DNA from: Algicella marina
GTDB lineage: Bacteria > Pseudomonadota > Alphaproteobacteria > Rhodobacterales > Rhodobacteraceae
NCBI RefSeq assembly: GCF_009931615.1
Contig: NZ_CP046620.1
Location: 3,332,501-3,396,500 of the forward strand
Reading direction: 5' to 3'
Length of the DNA: 64,000 nucleotides
Of the stretch, positions 11,181-21,614 are shown piece after piece. The first letter of the stretch is position 1; each line of letters opens with the position of its first letter. The position numbers and the translations under genes were made by a program. Under the pieces are notes generated by a model, which made no database searches, was not told the origin of the DNA, and saw only the letters and a list, made by a program, of their open reading frames with translations.

Positions 11181-11615
11181 GTGATACCCCAACGCATTAC
11201 CCTTATCACTCTTGGTGTGGCCGACCTCGCCGTCGCCCGTGCCTTCTATGCAAGGCTTGGCTGGCAGGAACATCCCTCCAGCCAGGAAAGCGTTGCCTTC
11301 TACCAGATGCACGGCGCCGTTTTCGGTCTGTTCGGAAGGGAGGATCTGGCCGCCGATCAGGGTCGCCCCGGCGCGGATCTTGGCACCGGTGCGGCGACCC
11401 TTGCCCAGAATTTTGCAACCGAGGCGGAGGTGAATGCCGCCTACGCGGCGGCACTGTCCGCCGGCGCTACGGCGCTCAAGTCGCCAGAGAAAGTCTTCTG
11501 GGGCGGTTACTCTGGCTACTGGGCTGATCCCGACGGACATGTCTGGGAAGTTGCGATGAACCCGTTCTGGCTTTTAGCTGACGACGGCTCGCTGACATTG
11601 CCGGAGACGCCGTGA
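11181..11615 (+). CDS. VOC (glyoxalase/bleomycin resistance-type) family protein
   Basis: This 144-residue protein has the vicinal-oxygen-chelate fold pattern. It has an N-terminal TLGVADLAVARAFYARLGW beta-alpha unit, a second unit starting near LAQNFATEAEVNAAYAAALSAGA, and YWADPDGHVWEVAMN with the usual metal-ligand Glu region. Family members are metal-dependent lyases, dioxygenases or resistance proteins; the substrate cannot be told. The start is GTG with AAGGAGAG upstream. It overlaps the next gene by four bases, so the two form a small unit inserted between recF and gyrB. Confidence 0.85.
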   Translation: MIPQRITLITLGVADLAVARAFYARLGWQEHPSSQESVAFYQMHGAVFGLFGREDLAADQGRPGADLGTGAATLAQNFATEAEVNAAYAAALSAGATALKSPEKVFWGGYSGYWADPDGHVWEVAMNPFWLLADDGSLTLPETP

Positions 11616-12232
11616 CGCTTGGCCTTTCGGAACTTGCGCTCTACACCTTCGCGCTGTTCATCCTGTTTCTTACCCCAGGCCCCGTCTGGGTGGCGCTGAT
11701 CGCACGCGCACTTTCAGGCGGTTTTCATGCCGCCTGGCCGCTGGCACTGGGCGTCGTGATCGGCGATGTGCTTTGGCCGTTGCTGGCGATCTTCGGTGTC
11801 AGCCTGATCGTCAGCGTTTACGCCGATTTCCTGACGGTACTGCGCTATGCGGGTGCGTTGATCTTCTTGGTGATGGGCTTCAGTCTGATCCGCCACGCGG
11901 ACAAGGTCATTGGCAAGGACAGCCGCCTCACCCGGCCCGGAATGATGGCGGGGTTTCTCGCCGGATTGTTGGTGATCCTCGGCAATCCCAAGGCGATCCT
12001 GTTTTACATGGGTGTCCTGCCGGGCTTCTTCGACATTACCTCTGTTACCGCATGGGACATCGCTGCGATCTGCGCGATTTCGGCGCTGGTGCCCTTTGTC
12101 GGCAACCTCTGTCTTGCGGCGATGCTGGGCCGCGTTCGGGCGCTGCTCTCCTCGCCGAAGGCACTGCGAAATATGAACCTTTCGGCCGGAATTCTGCTGA
12201 TCGGCGTGGGCCTTTTCATCGCGGTGGCATGA
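11612..12232 (+). CDS. LysE/RhtB family amino-acid exporter
   Basis: This 206-residue membrane protein has about six hydrophobic segments. It begins LYTFALFILFLTPGPVWVALIARALSGGF, the TPGP motif being the hallmark of LysE/RhtB exporters. A central segment resembling GNPKAILFYMGVLPGFF is also typical. The family exports amino acids such as lysine, homoserine or threonine; the substrate here is unknown. The GTG start overlaps the VOC stop (GTGA), implying coupled translation. Confidence 0.88.
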   Translation: MTLGLSELALYTFALFILFLTPGPVWVALIARALSGGFHAAWPLALGVVIGDVLWPLLAIFGVSLIVSVYADFLTVLRYAGALIFLVMGFSLIRHADKVIGKDSRLTRPGMMAGFLAGLLVILGNPKAILFYMGVLPGFFDITSVTAWDIAAICAISALVPFVGNLCLAAMLGRVRALLSSPKALRNMNLSAGILLIGVGLFIAVA

Positions 12233-12235
12233 GCG

Positions 12236-12256
12236 TTTTCCACAGCTTTGCCCACA
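12236..12256 (+). promoter_or_regulatory. DnaA-box-like sites upstream of gyrB
   Basis: TTTTCCACA (12236-12244) fits the relaxed DnaA-box consensus TTWTNCACA exactly. TTGCCCACA (12248-12256) is a two-mismatch neighbour of TTATCCACA in the same orientation. They lie in the AT-rich 171-base gap before gyrB. Two sites are too few to call an origin. Confidence 0.4.
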
Positions 12257-12373
12257 GCCTTGAAAACTTTATTCATCGCATCTGAAAATCAAACGTAACA
12301 TATTGAAAACGTGCAAAACTTATCGGGTCAATCAGGACGGCTGGAGCGTGACATTCGTGTCACAAACACCTAA

Positions 12374-14818
<2,445 letters not shown>

Positions 14819-14823
14819 TAGCC

Positions 14824-14857
14824 GGTCTGCCGCCATCGTCACGGATGACGGCAGACC
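14824..14857 (+). terminator. Terminator-like hairpin after gyrB
   Basis: GGTCTGCCG (14824-14832) pairs perfectly with CGGCAGACC (14849-14857), with an inner CATC/GATG pairing. It starts six bases after the gyrB stop. Only a weak T tract follows, so termination may be partial. Confidence 0.6.
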
Positions 14858-14938
14858 CTTCGCATTGATGAACGTCACAGTTATCCGCAACCATCCCTGT
14901 TAACGCTCTGTTTAGGGAAGTTGATTAAGACCCGGATC

Positions 14939-15916
14939 ATGGGGACGTTGAAAGCGACGGCGATGGGCGCGGACAATAATGGCATGTCGAACAGCGGTCC
15001 GCCGCCAGGCGTCGACAGCGATTTCAGCATCTTCGATACGATTCCGAACCCGATTTTCGTGAAGGACGAAAGCCTTCGTTACCTGTTCGTCAATGAATCG
15101 TTTGAGAGTTTCTATGGAATCTCTCGCTCAGCCATCATTGGCCGCAGTGACGCTTCGGTGTTCCATGATCGCGATATTCAGCGTTTGGAACGCGAAGACG
15201 AGGACGTGATCGCCGCCGGCGGTACGCTAGAAAGCCGGGAAACGGTCAGGTCCGATCATGGTTTTGCGCGCGAAGTTGTCATCCGCAAGAGCAGGCACCG
15301 CAACGCCAGCGGCAACTTCATCCTCGTCGGCATCCTGCACGACGTGACGGAGATCGCCCGCGCCAATGAACGGTTGGAAGCGAGCCAGAGTTTCCTGCAT
15401 CAGCAATCCCGTCAGCTCTATCGCCTCGCGACAACCGATCCCTTGACGGAGTGTTATAACCGGCGTGCATTGTTCGAGGCCGTCGAACAGCGGGAAAAGC
15501 TGCACACGCCTCCGGTCTGCCTCCTGATCCTTGATATCGATCACTTCAAGACCATAAACGATAACAGCGGCCATGCCGTCGGCGATGCGGTTCTTGTCCA
15601 TTTCGCACATTCGGTCCGCAGCATACTGCGGCCGCAGGACATGTTTGTGCGCTTCGGGGGCGATGAGTTCGCGGTGCTGATGCCGGCCACATCCCGCCTT
15701 GACGGATTGGCTGTGGCGGAGCGTATCCGCCGCCATCTGGCTGAAAAACCGCTTCAGGATGGCGATGCCGTCGTTCCATTGACGGTCAGCATCGGCGTGG
15801 CAGGCAGTGAGGATACCGATTCCGGCGTCGATCTGCCTGCCCTTTTGCGCAATGCGGATGAAGCACTGTATCGAGCCAAGAATGATGGCCGGAACCTCGT
15901 GCGCCAGGCGCAATAA
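14939..15916 (+). CDS. PAS-GGDEF diguanylate cyclase
   Basis: An N-terminal PAS/PAC domain (FDTIPNPIFVKDESLRYLFVNESF through ILHDVTEI) is followed by a short helical linker and a C-terminal GGDEF domain. The active site is RFGGDEF, with DIDHFKTINDNSGHAVGD and NADEALYRAKNDGRN also present. The protein probably makes cyclic di-GMP in response to a cytoplasmic PAS-sensed cue; no transmembrane segment is seen. No RxxD product-inhibition site was obvious upstream of GGDEF. The start is uncertain: TTG 14921 and ATGs at 14939, 14963 and 14984 are in frame. Confidence 0.9.
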   Translation: MGTLKATAMGADNNGMSNSGPPPGVDSDFSIFDTIPNPIFVKDESLRYLFVNESFESFYGISRSAIIGRSDASVFHDRDIQRLEREDEDVIAAGGTLESRETVRSDHGFAREVVIRKSRHRNASGNFILVGILHDVTEIARANERLEASQSFLHQQSRQLYRLATTDPLTECYNRRALFEAVEQREKLHTPPVCLLILDIDHFKTINDNSGHAVGDAVLVHFAHSVRSILRPQDMFVRFGGDEFAVLMPATSRLDGLAVAERIRRHLAEKPLQDGDAVVPLTVSIGVAGSEDTDSGVDLPALLRNADEALYRAKNDGRNLVRQAQ

Positions 15917-15945
15917 AAAACGGGCTACTGAAACCCAGCAGCCCG
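15911..15945 (-). terminator. Intrinsic terminator of the HU gene
   Basis: CGGGCTACTG (15921-15930) and CAGCAGCCCG (15936-15945) form a 10-base-pair stem with one mismatch and a 5-base loop. On the minus strand a six-T run (15920-15915) follows. It begins 22 bases after the HU stop, and the T run ends on the stop codon of the convergent GGDEF gene. Confidence 0.85.
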
Positions 15946-15967
15946 TCAAACTGTAATGACAAAAAAA

Positions 15968-16258
15968 TCAGGCGTTGATGACGTCTTTCAGAGCCTTGGC
16001 AATCGTTACCTTGGCAACGCGGTCGGCGTCCTTGTGAACCTGCTCGCCCGTGGCGGGGTTCCGAACCATGCGCGCCGGGCGCTCACGGCAGGCGAATTTG
16101 CCAAGTCCGGGCAGCGTCACTGCGCCACCGGCTGCTACTTCGTCAGTCACGATCTCGGTGAGAGCGGCGAGCATCGAATTTGCTGTCGTCTTGTCGCTAT
16201 CGGTCTTTTCCGCCAGCGCGGCAACGAGCTGAGTTTTTGTCATTGGTTTCTGGGCCAT
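15968..16258 (-). CDS. hup: HU family DNA-binding protein
   Basis: This 96-residue histone-like protein has the HU/IHF fold: an N-terminal helical half (MTKTQLVAALAEKT...), the LPGLGKFACRERPARMVRNPATGE DNA-binding arm with the conserved RNPATG motif, and a C-terminal helix KALKDVIN. It bends and compacts DNA as a homo- or heterodimer. A four- to five-residue N-terminal extension precedes the usual start. It has its own terminator and faces the GGDEF gene. Confidence 0.95.
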   Translation of the reverse strand: MAQKPMTKTQLVAALAEKTDSDKTTANSMLAALTEIVTDEVAAGGAVTLPGLGKFACRERPARMVRNPATGEQVHKDADRVAKVTIAKALKDVINA

Positions 16259-16394
16259 CTAAGAGCTCCCTGGTTGCTTTTGTTTTCCGCCTATCGTCCT
16301 CGATTGGTGGAGCGACTTAATCCAATCCGATTCCAAAAAACAATGGAGAAATCCTTGTTTTGTTGGTTTTCTCACGTGAGGTGCACATATGCCG

Positions 16395-17882
16395 CTAGAG
16401 GAATGCGGTTTCCTCGAAGGAGCGCAACTTACGAGAATGCAGCCGCTCCAGCGGCATCTCACGCAGGGTCTCCATGGTGCGAATTCCGATCAGCAGATGT
16501 TGTGCTACCTGCGTTTTGTAAAATTGCGTGGCCATGCCCGGCAACTTCAATTCCCCGTGCAACGGCTTGTCGGAAACACACAGTAGCGTGCCGTAAGGCA
16601 CACGGAAGCGAAAGCCGTTCGCCGCGATCGTGGCACTCTCCATGTCCAGCGCGATTGCCCGGCTCTGGCTCAACCGGTGCACCGGGCCGGACTGGTCCCG
16701 CAACTCCCAGTTGCGATTGTCGATCGTAGCAACTGTTCCTGTGCGCATGATCTTCTTCAGCTCGTAGCCTTCGAGGTTTGTGACGGCTTCCACCGCTTCC
16801 TCCAGCGCCACCTGCACCTCGGCCAGTGCCGGGATCGGTACCCAGACCGGCAGGTCGTCATCCAGCACGTGATCTTCCCGTACGTAGGCATGGGCCAGCA
16901 CGTAATCGCCGAGCGATTGGCTGTTGCGCAGCCCAGCGCAGTGGCCAAGCATAAGCCAGACATGCGGGCGGAGCACGGCGATGTGGTCGGTGATTGTCTT
17001 GGCATTGGATGGACCCACGCCGATGTTGACCATGGTAATGCCGGAGCCGTCGGCCCGTGTCAGGTGATAGGTCGGCATCTGCGGCATCTTCGCGGATGCC
17101 ATGCCATCTTCGCCATTGCGGGTCTGCACATGGTTGCCCGGCGAGACCAGTGCCACATAGCCGGACTCCGGGTCGCGGATCGCGGTCTCCGCATAGGCCA
17201 CGAACTCGTCCATGTAGAACTGATAGTTGGTGAAAAGCACGTGGTTCTGAAAATGCTCTGGCAATGTCGCCGTATAATGCGCCAGCCGCGCCAGGGAGTA
17301 ATCCACCCGTTGCGCACGGAACGGTGCCAGCGGCCGCATGCCCGTGTCATCCGCCGCACCTTGACCGTTGACGATACTGTCGTCGGTGGTGTTCAGGTCC
17401 GGCACGTCGAACAGGTCGCGCAATGGGCGGGCCAGATAATCCTCAATGGAGCCTTCGACATGCGTTCCCGGCTCCATTGCAAAATGCAGCGGAATCGGCG
17501 TCGGTGAATTGTCGACCACCACCGGAACATTGTGATTTTCGAGCAATAGGCCGATCTGCTGTTTTAGGTAGTTCTCGAACAGATCAGGACGGGTAATCGT
17601 GGCCCCGTACCATCCCGGCTCGGCAACATGGCCAAATGAAAGACGGCTGTCGATTTTCGCGTAGCTGGATGTCGTCAGCGTGATCCTGGGATAATAGGCG
17701 CGATAACGCCCCCTCGCTTCCCGACCGTGCATGATGTCGCTGAATTGCTGGCGCAGGAACTCCACCGCCGTCTGGTATCGCTCCATAAGGTCACGAACCG
17801 CTGCATCAGCAGAAATGTGTTCGCGAGGTCCGTCTTCTTCCGGTGAAATCAACGGCAGTTCCGGCAGGCTGCTCGGCTTCAA
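16395..17882 (-). CDS. amn: AMP nucleosidase
   Basis: AMP nucleosidase splits AMP into adenine and ribose 5-phosphate. The C-terminal part has the phosphorylase-like catalytic domain: VNIGVGPSNAKTITDHIAVL, LMLGHCAGLRNSQSLGDYVLAHAY, the ALDMESATIAANGFRFRVPYG motif with catalytic-region Glu, and LCVSDKPLHGELKLPG. The N-terminal regulatory domain includes RAYYPRITLT and the TITRPDLF segment. A TTG at 17880-17882 has AGGAG six bases upstream and gives 495 residues, close to the E. coli enzyme. An ATG at 17939 has no ribosome site but remains possible. Confidence 0.92.
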   Translation of the reverse strand: MKPSSLPELPLISPEEDGPREHISADAAVRDLMERYQTAVEFLRQQFSDIMHGREARGRYRAYYPRITLTTSSYAKIDSRLSFGHVAEPGWYGATITRPDLFENYLKQQIGLLLENHNVPVVVDNSPTPIPLHFAMEPGTHVEGSIEDYLARPLRDLFDVPDLNTTDDSIVNGQGAADDTGMRPLAPFRAQRVDYSLARLAHYTATLPEHFQNHVLFTNYQFYMDEFVAYAETAIRDPESGYVALVSPGNHVQTRNGEDGMASAKMPQMPTYHLTRADGSGITMVNIGVGPSNAKTITDHIAVLRPHVWLMLGHCAGLRNSQSLGDYVLAHAYVREDHVLDDDLPVWVPIPALAEVQVALEEAVEAVTNLEGYELKKIMRTGTVATIDNRNWELRDQSGPVHRLSQSRAIALDMESATIAANGFRFRVPYGTLLCVSDKPLHGELKLPGMATQFYKTQVAQHLLIGIRTMETLREMPLERLHSRKLRSFEETAFL

Positions 17883-18345
17883 TGCACTCTCCTGTGGCAA
17901 TCGGATGTGAGGAAACTGGCACGCGAAGCGCAATGGCATCAAGCGAATTAGCAGGAAGGGTACGGTTGTGCCAAGTAGACCACCGTCATGCTCTGGTATC
18001 CCCCCCGAAAGCACAACGGTGGTCCTGGAACGCTGAAACGCACGAAAAGGGCGACTCAGACTTCCAAAGGTGGCCGCGTCCACGCACTTGGCAGGCGGAG
18101 ACTAACACAACTCTCGGCACGAGATGTCGCCTAGGTTACACTCTCGATCAGAGATCTTATGATTCCGGCAAATTAACCATGGTCGGACAGCCGACGGATG
18201 CAACGGTGAATAATTCTTAATTGCGCCGCCATTCTGCCCGAATCTTTCGCATACTTAACCTGTTTTTGGGCCACAAATGCCCATAAATTCGGCCAGTTTA
18301 TGTATCGACTGTTTAATAGGTAGGGCTGAGAGGTTGGCACTTGTA
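17883..18345. other. Divergent intergenic region amn/Crp-type regulator
   Basis: No convincing gene is present. A short interrupted palindrome CTCT-N5-AGAG lies at 18141-18153. The stretch 18220-18340 is AT-richer, as expected for a promoter of the regulator. No textbook FNR box was found. If amn starts at ATG 17939 the gap is shorter. Confidence 0.35.
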
Positions 18346-19023
18346 ATGAACAACAGCGAACGCTTCCGACATCTTGTGAAATCAAGGGTTTTCTCTGACC
18401 TGTCGAAGCCATTCGCAATGCAGTTTCTGGATGAATGTCACGTCCAGATATATCATCAACGCACACGTATTCTCACAGAAGGATTGAAGCCGGAATCTGT
18501 CTACATGGTCGCCCACGGCACCATCGACATCTTCAACGAAAGCCCGCTTGGTCATCGCGTCCTGCTGCACAGGGCTGGACAGGGGGAAATTGTCGGCGAC
18601 ATCGAGATGCTGGCCGAGGAACCCTGCGTCGCAACCTGCGAAACCAGTGAGACGGCGACCCTGCTGATCTGTTCACGCAAACAGTTTCTGACGGCGATTG
18701 CGGCTGACAAGCAGTTCCTGCGCAATCTCATGAAGATCATCTCGTTGCGCCTTGATCGGTCCAACCAGTTCAAGGTGGTCGACCGGTGCTATCCAATAGA
18801 ACAGCGGCTTTGCTCCTATCTTCAGTACCTCAGCTTGCGCACTCCCGTGATCACCGAGAACCAGCACTTCCTTGCGGAACTCATCGGTTGTTCCCGCCAG
18901 ACCATCAACAGGGAACTGCGGGCACTGCGCGACCTGGGGGTTATCAGCACCCAGAACAGCCGGATTGAAGTATTGGACCCGGAGCGACTGGCCGATCTAG
19001 CCCAATCCCGGCTGCCGGACTGA
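18346..19023 (+). CDS. Crp/Fnr family transcriptional regulator
   Basis: This 225-residue protein has an N-terminal cyclic-nucleotide-binding-like beta-roll (residues about 10-130, with ILTEGLKPESVYMVAHGTIDIF and GQGEIVGDIEMLAEEPC) and a C-terminal winged helix (LAELIGCSRQTINRELRALRDLGVIST). No N-terminal Cys cluster like that of FNR is present, so it is not an oxygen-sensing iron-sulfur FNR. The effector is unknown. The ATG at 18346 was chosen over an upstream ATG at 18277 because the extra residues are unconserved. Its stop directly abuts the stop of the convergent nitrilase gene. Confidence 0.87.
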   Translation: MNNSERFRHLVKSRVFSDLSKPFAMQFLDECHVQIYHQRTRILTEGLKPESVYMVAHGTIDIFNESPLGHRVLLHRAGQGEIVGDIEMLAEEPCVATCETSETATLLICSRKQFLTAIAADKQFLRNLMKIISLRLDRSNQFKVVDRCYPIEQRLCSYLQYLSLRTPVITENQHFLAELIGCSRQTINRELRALRDLGVISTQNSRIEVLDPERLADLAQSRLPD

Positions 19024-19860
19024 TCATCGCACGCGGGCCATATTGTAAGGCCGACCATTGGCCAGCGATGGGATGTTCCTCCTTGCCTCGGCCACTTTGC
19101 CGATCGGCAGGTCGACGATTTTGAGTGATGGTCCGTTATGGCCCATGTCGGCCAGCACCTCCCCCCACGGATTGACGATCATGCTGTGCCCCCATGTTTC
19201 CCGGCCATCCTCGTGCTTTCCACCCTGTGCGGCGGCAACAACATATGCGCCCGTCTCGATCGCCCGCGCCCGCAGCAACACCTCCCAATGCGCGCGCCCC
19301 GTTGGCACGGTGAAGGCCGACGGCACGAACAACAGTGTCGCCCCGGCTTGCGCATAGTCCCTGTACAATTGCGGAAAGCGCAGATCGTAGCAGATGCTCA
19401 GCCCCCACGGTCCCCAGGGCGTTTCCGCGAGCACCGCCGCGTCGCCCGGCGCGAAACGGCTGCTCTCCCGTATCGGCTTGCCGCCGGGTATGTCGGCATC
19501 GAATAGGTGGATCTTGGAGTATCGACCCAGAAGCCGCCCCGTCGGGTCGATCAGTGCCGACTGGTTCAGGAACCGCCCGTCGCCGGCCAACACCGGTGTC
19601 GATCCGTTGTGAATCCACAGCCTGTGGTCCGCAGCGATCTTCTGGCAGCCTTCGATGAACGGGTCGTCCTCCGGCAACGTGATTACTTCCCGCGCCGTCT
19701 TCGCATCCCGGTTCATCAACCCCGCCACTTCCGGCAGCGCCAGAACCTCTGCACCAGCCGACCTCGCCTCTTCGGCAAATCCGGCCACAGTGGCAATGTT
19801 TTCGGCGTGCGAAGTGCTGGAACACATCTGGGCCATTGCAATACGAAGCGTGTCTTTCAT
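19024..19860 (-). CDS. Carbon-nitrogen hydrolase (nitrilase superfamily), Nit1-like
   Basis: This 278-residue cytoplasmic amidase has the nitrilase triad. The Glu is in LALPEVAGL, the Lys in YSKIHLFDADIPGG and the Cys in LSICYDLRFPQLYR. The pattern IHLFD-x5-GG-x-ES resembles deaminated-glutathione amidase (Nit1/YbeM type), which repairs the side product made by transaminases; that assignment is inferred. The ATG at 19860 has AAAGGG upstream. It converges on the Crp/Fnr gene with zero intergenic bases. Confidence 0.88.
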   Translation of the reverse strand: MKDTLRIAMAQMCSSTSHAENIATVAGFAEEARSAGAEVLALPEVAGLMNRDAKTAREVITLPEDDPFIEGCQKIAADHRLWIHNGSTPVLAGDGRFLNQSALIDPTGRLLGRYSKIHLFDADIPGGKPIRESSRFAPGDAAVLAETPWGPWGLSICYDLRFPQLYRDYAQAGATLLFVPSAFTVPTGRAHWEVLLRARAIETGAYVVAAAQGGKHEDGRETWGHSMIVNPWGEVLADMGHNGPSLKIVDLPIGKVAEARRNIPSLANGRPYNMARVR

Positions 19861-20080
19861 GACCAGCCCTTTCATCAGCGCTGAAGCAAATCAGAGCATC
19901 CGGCAAACGTCAAAGCCGCAGGATTGAAAATGGACGCCACCGGCGCTACCATTCCCTCGCCGACAGGGCGGCATCTCGGTTTGCAGAAAGCGCAAGCACC
20001 CGTATTTGTTAAGAAAACCATCCGGTTTTTCTCCATCACCCGGGCAGCGAACCGTCGGGTATTTTCGGAGGAAGACCAAG

Positions 20081-21577
20081 ATGTCTGATCTTGAAACCTA
20101 TCGTCGCGCCGCGAAAGTCCTGAAGAAAGCCTTTCATGCGGGAGACGCGCAGGCCTTGGCAACATTGCGTGCGCATGTTGTCACGGCCGAACCCAAGCAT
20201 TCCGACTTCCTGCACGCCATAGCCAGAGAGGCTGGTGCCGAAAGTTGGCCTAAACTGAAACATGCGCTCGAACTCGCCGGCCTGACGCGCGAGGAACAGA
20301 TGCGCCGTCTGATGCACGCCTCGATTTTCGGCCACGGCTGGAGGATCGACCAGTTGCTGGCCCAGGATCCGGGCCTCGCCCGTGGCAGCATGGCTCTCGC
20401 CACCGCGCTCTATCGGCGAGCGGATGTCGCGCGGATGCTGGAAAAGGATCCTACTGCGGCGACACGTGTCGAAGGCATCCGCAGCCCGATCCTCACCCTC
20501 GCCTTTTCGCGCTATCACGCTGTCGCACCGGCCGCGCGGGATGATATGCTTGCCATTGCAGAAATGCTTCTGGACCGCGGTGCGGATGTGAACGATTCCT
20601 ACCAGCCGGAACCGAACTCGCCGCACAGGCTCTCGGCGCTCTACGGTGCCATAGGTCATTCCCGCAATCTGCCGCTGGCCCGCTGGCTGTTGGAACATGG
20701 CGCAGCGACGGATGATGACGAGAGTCTCTATCACTCGACGGAGATGGGCCATGCCGAGGGCCTGCGCCTGCTGCTCGGTCACGGCGCCCGTGTGTCCGGT
20801 ACCAATGCCTTGCCGCGCGCCATTGACTTTAAGGATGCAGAGATGGTGCGCCTACTGCTGGAGCATGGCGCGAACCCCGACGAGGCGGTGGAGGATCACC
20901 CGTCCGGCGAGCCTATCGACTCCATTCCGGCGCTCCACCATGCCGCGCGGCGCTGGGCCGGGGCTGATGTTGCGGCACTCCTGCTCGATCATGGTGCGGA
21001 TGCCACCCGCGTCTGGCATGGCCACACCCCCTATGCAACTGCACGTATCTACGGCAACGCCGAAGTTGCGCAGTTTTTGGCGTCGCGCGGCCACGCCACA
21101 CCGCTTGACCCGCTGGAACAGGCCTTGGCTGCCTGCGCTGAAGGCCGCCCGGCTCCGCGTATCGACGGGTCGGCGCTCAGCTGTGCAGACAGAGAGATCA
21201 TGGCGCAGGTGGTCCTCGAAAAGGACAGACTCTATCATCTGAGGGCATTGGTCGAAGCCGGCCTCGATATCAACGCGCCCGACTACATGGGGATGACACC
21301 GCTGCACTTCGCGGTTTGGGGCGGCCTGCCCGAACAGACGGCCTTCCTACTGACCCGAAATCCGGATCTCGACCATGTGAACAAGTACGGCGGCGACACG
21401 TTCGGAACCCTGATTCACGGAGCCGACAACCGGACGGACACGGCGGAGCGCGATCATATCGCCTGCGCCGACCTGCTGTTCGCCGCCGGCCTGCGCCCGA
21501 CCCCGGTACAGTTGCGCGGCACGGGGTATGAGCCTCTGGCCCGGCATCTGGAAGACCGGATCGCAGAACTATCCTGA
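20081..21577 (+). CDS. Ankyrin-repeat protein
   Basis: This 498-residue protein, with no signal peptide, has a helical N-terminal part (residues 1-90) and then multiple ankyrin-like repeats, recognisable by segments such as EMLLDRGADVND, RWLLEHGAATDDDE, RLLLEHGANPDEA, ALLLDHGADATRV and GMTPLHFAVWGG. Ankyrin repeats mediate protein-protein contacts; the partner is unknown. A good GGAGG ribosome site precedes ATG 20081. It is convergent with the permease gene across a strong hairpin and appears to be transcribed alone. Confidence 0.85.
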   Translation: MSDLETYRRAAKVLKKAFHAGDAQALATLRAHVVTAEPKHSDFLHAIAREAGAESWPKLKHALELAGLTREEQMRRLMHASIFGHGWRIDQLLAQDPGLARGSMALATALYRRADVARMLEKDPTAATRVEGIRSPILTLAFSRYHAVAPAARDDMLAIAEMLLDRGADVNDSYQPEPNSPHRLSALYGAIGHSRNLPLARWLLEHGAATDDDESLYHSTEMGHAEGLRLLLGHGARVSGTNALPRAIDFKDAEMVRLLLEHGANPDEAVEDHPSGEPIDSIPALHHAARRWAGADVAALLLDHGADATRVWHGHTPYATARIYGNAEVAQFLASRGHATPLDPLEQALAACAEGRPAPRIDGSALSCADREIMAQVVLEKDRLYHLRALVEAGLDINAPDYMGMTPLHFAVWGGLPEQTAFLLTRNPDLDHVNKYGGDTFGTLIHGADNRTDTAERDHIACADLLFAAGLRPTPVQLRGTGYEPLARHLEDRIAELS

Positions 21578-21584
21578 GGCAGAC

Positions 21585-21607
21585 GGCCCCCGCCAAGGGC
21601 GGGGGCC
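21585..21607. terminator. Hairpin between convergent genes
   Basis: GGCCCCCGCC (21585-21594) and GGCGGGGGCC (21598-21607) form a perfect 10-base-pair GC stem with a 3-base loop between the ankyrin and permease stops. No T tract follows on either strand, but the position suggests a shared bidirectional terminator. Confidence 0.65.
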
Positions 21608-21614
21608 GCCCCGG

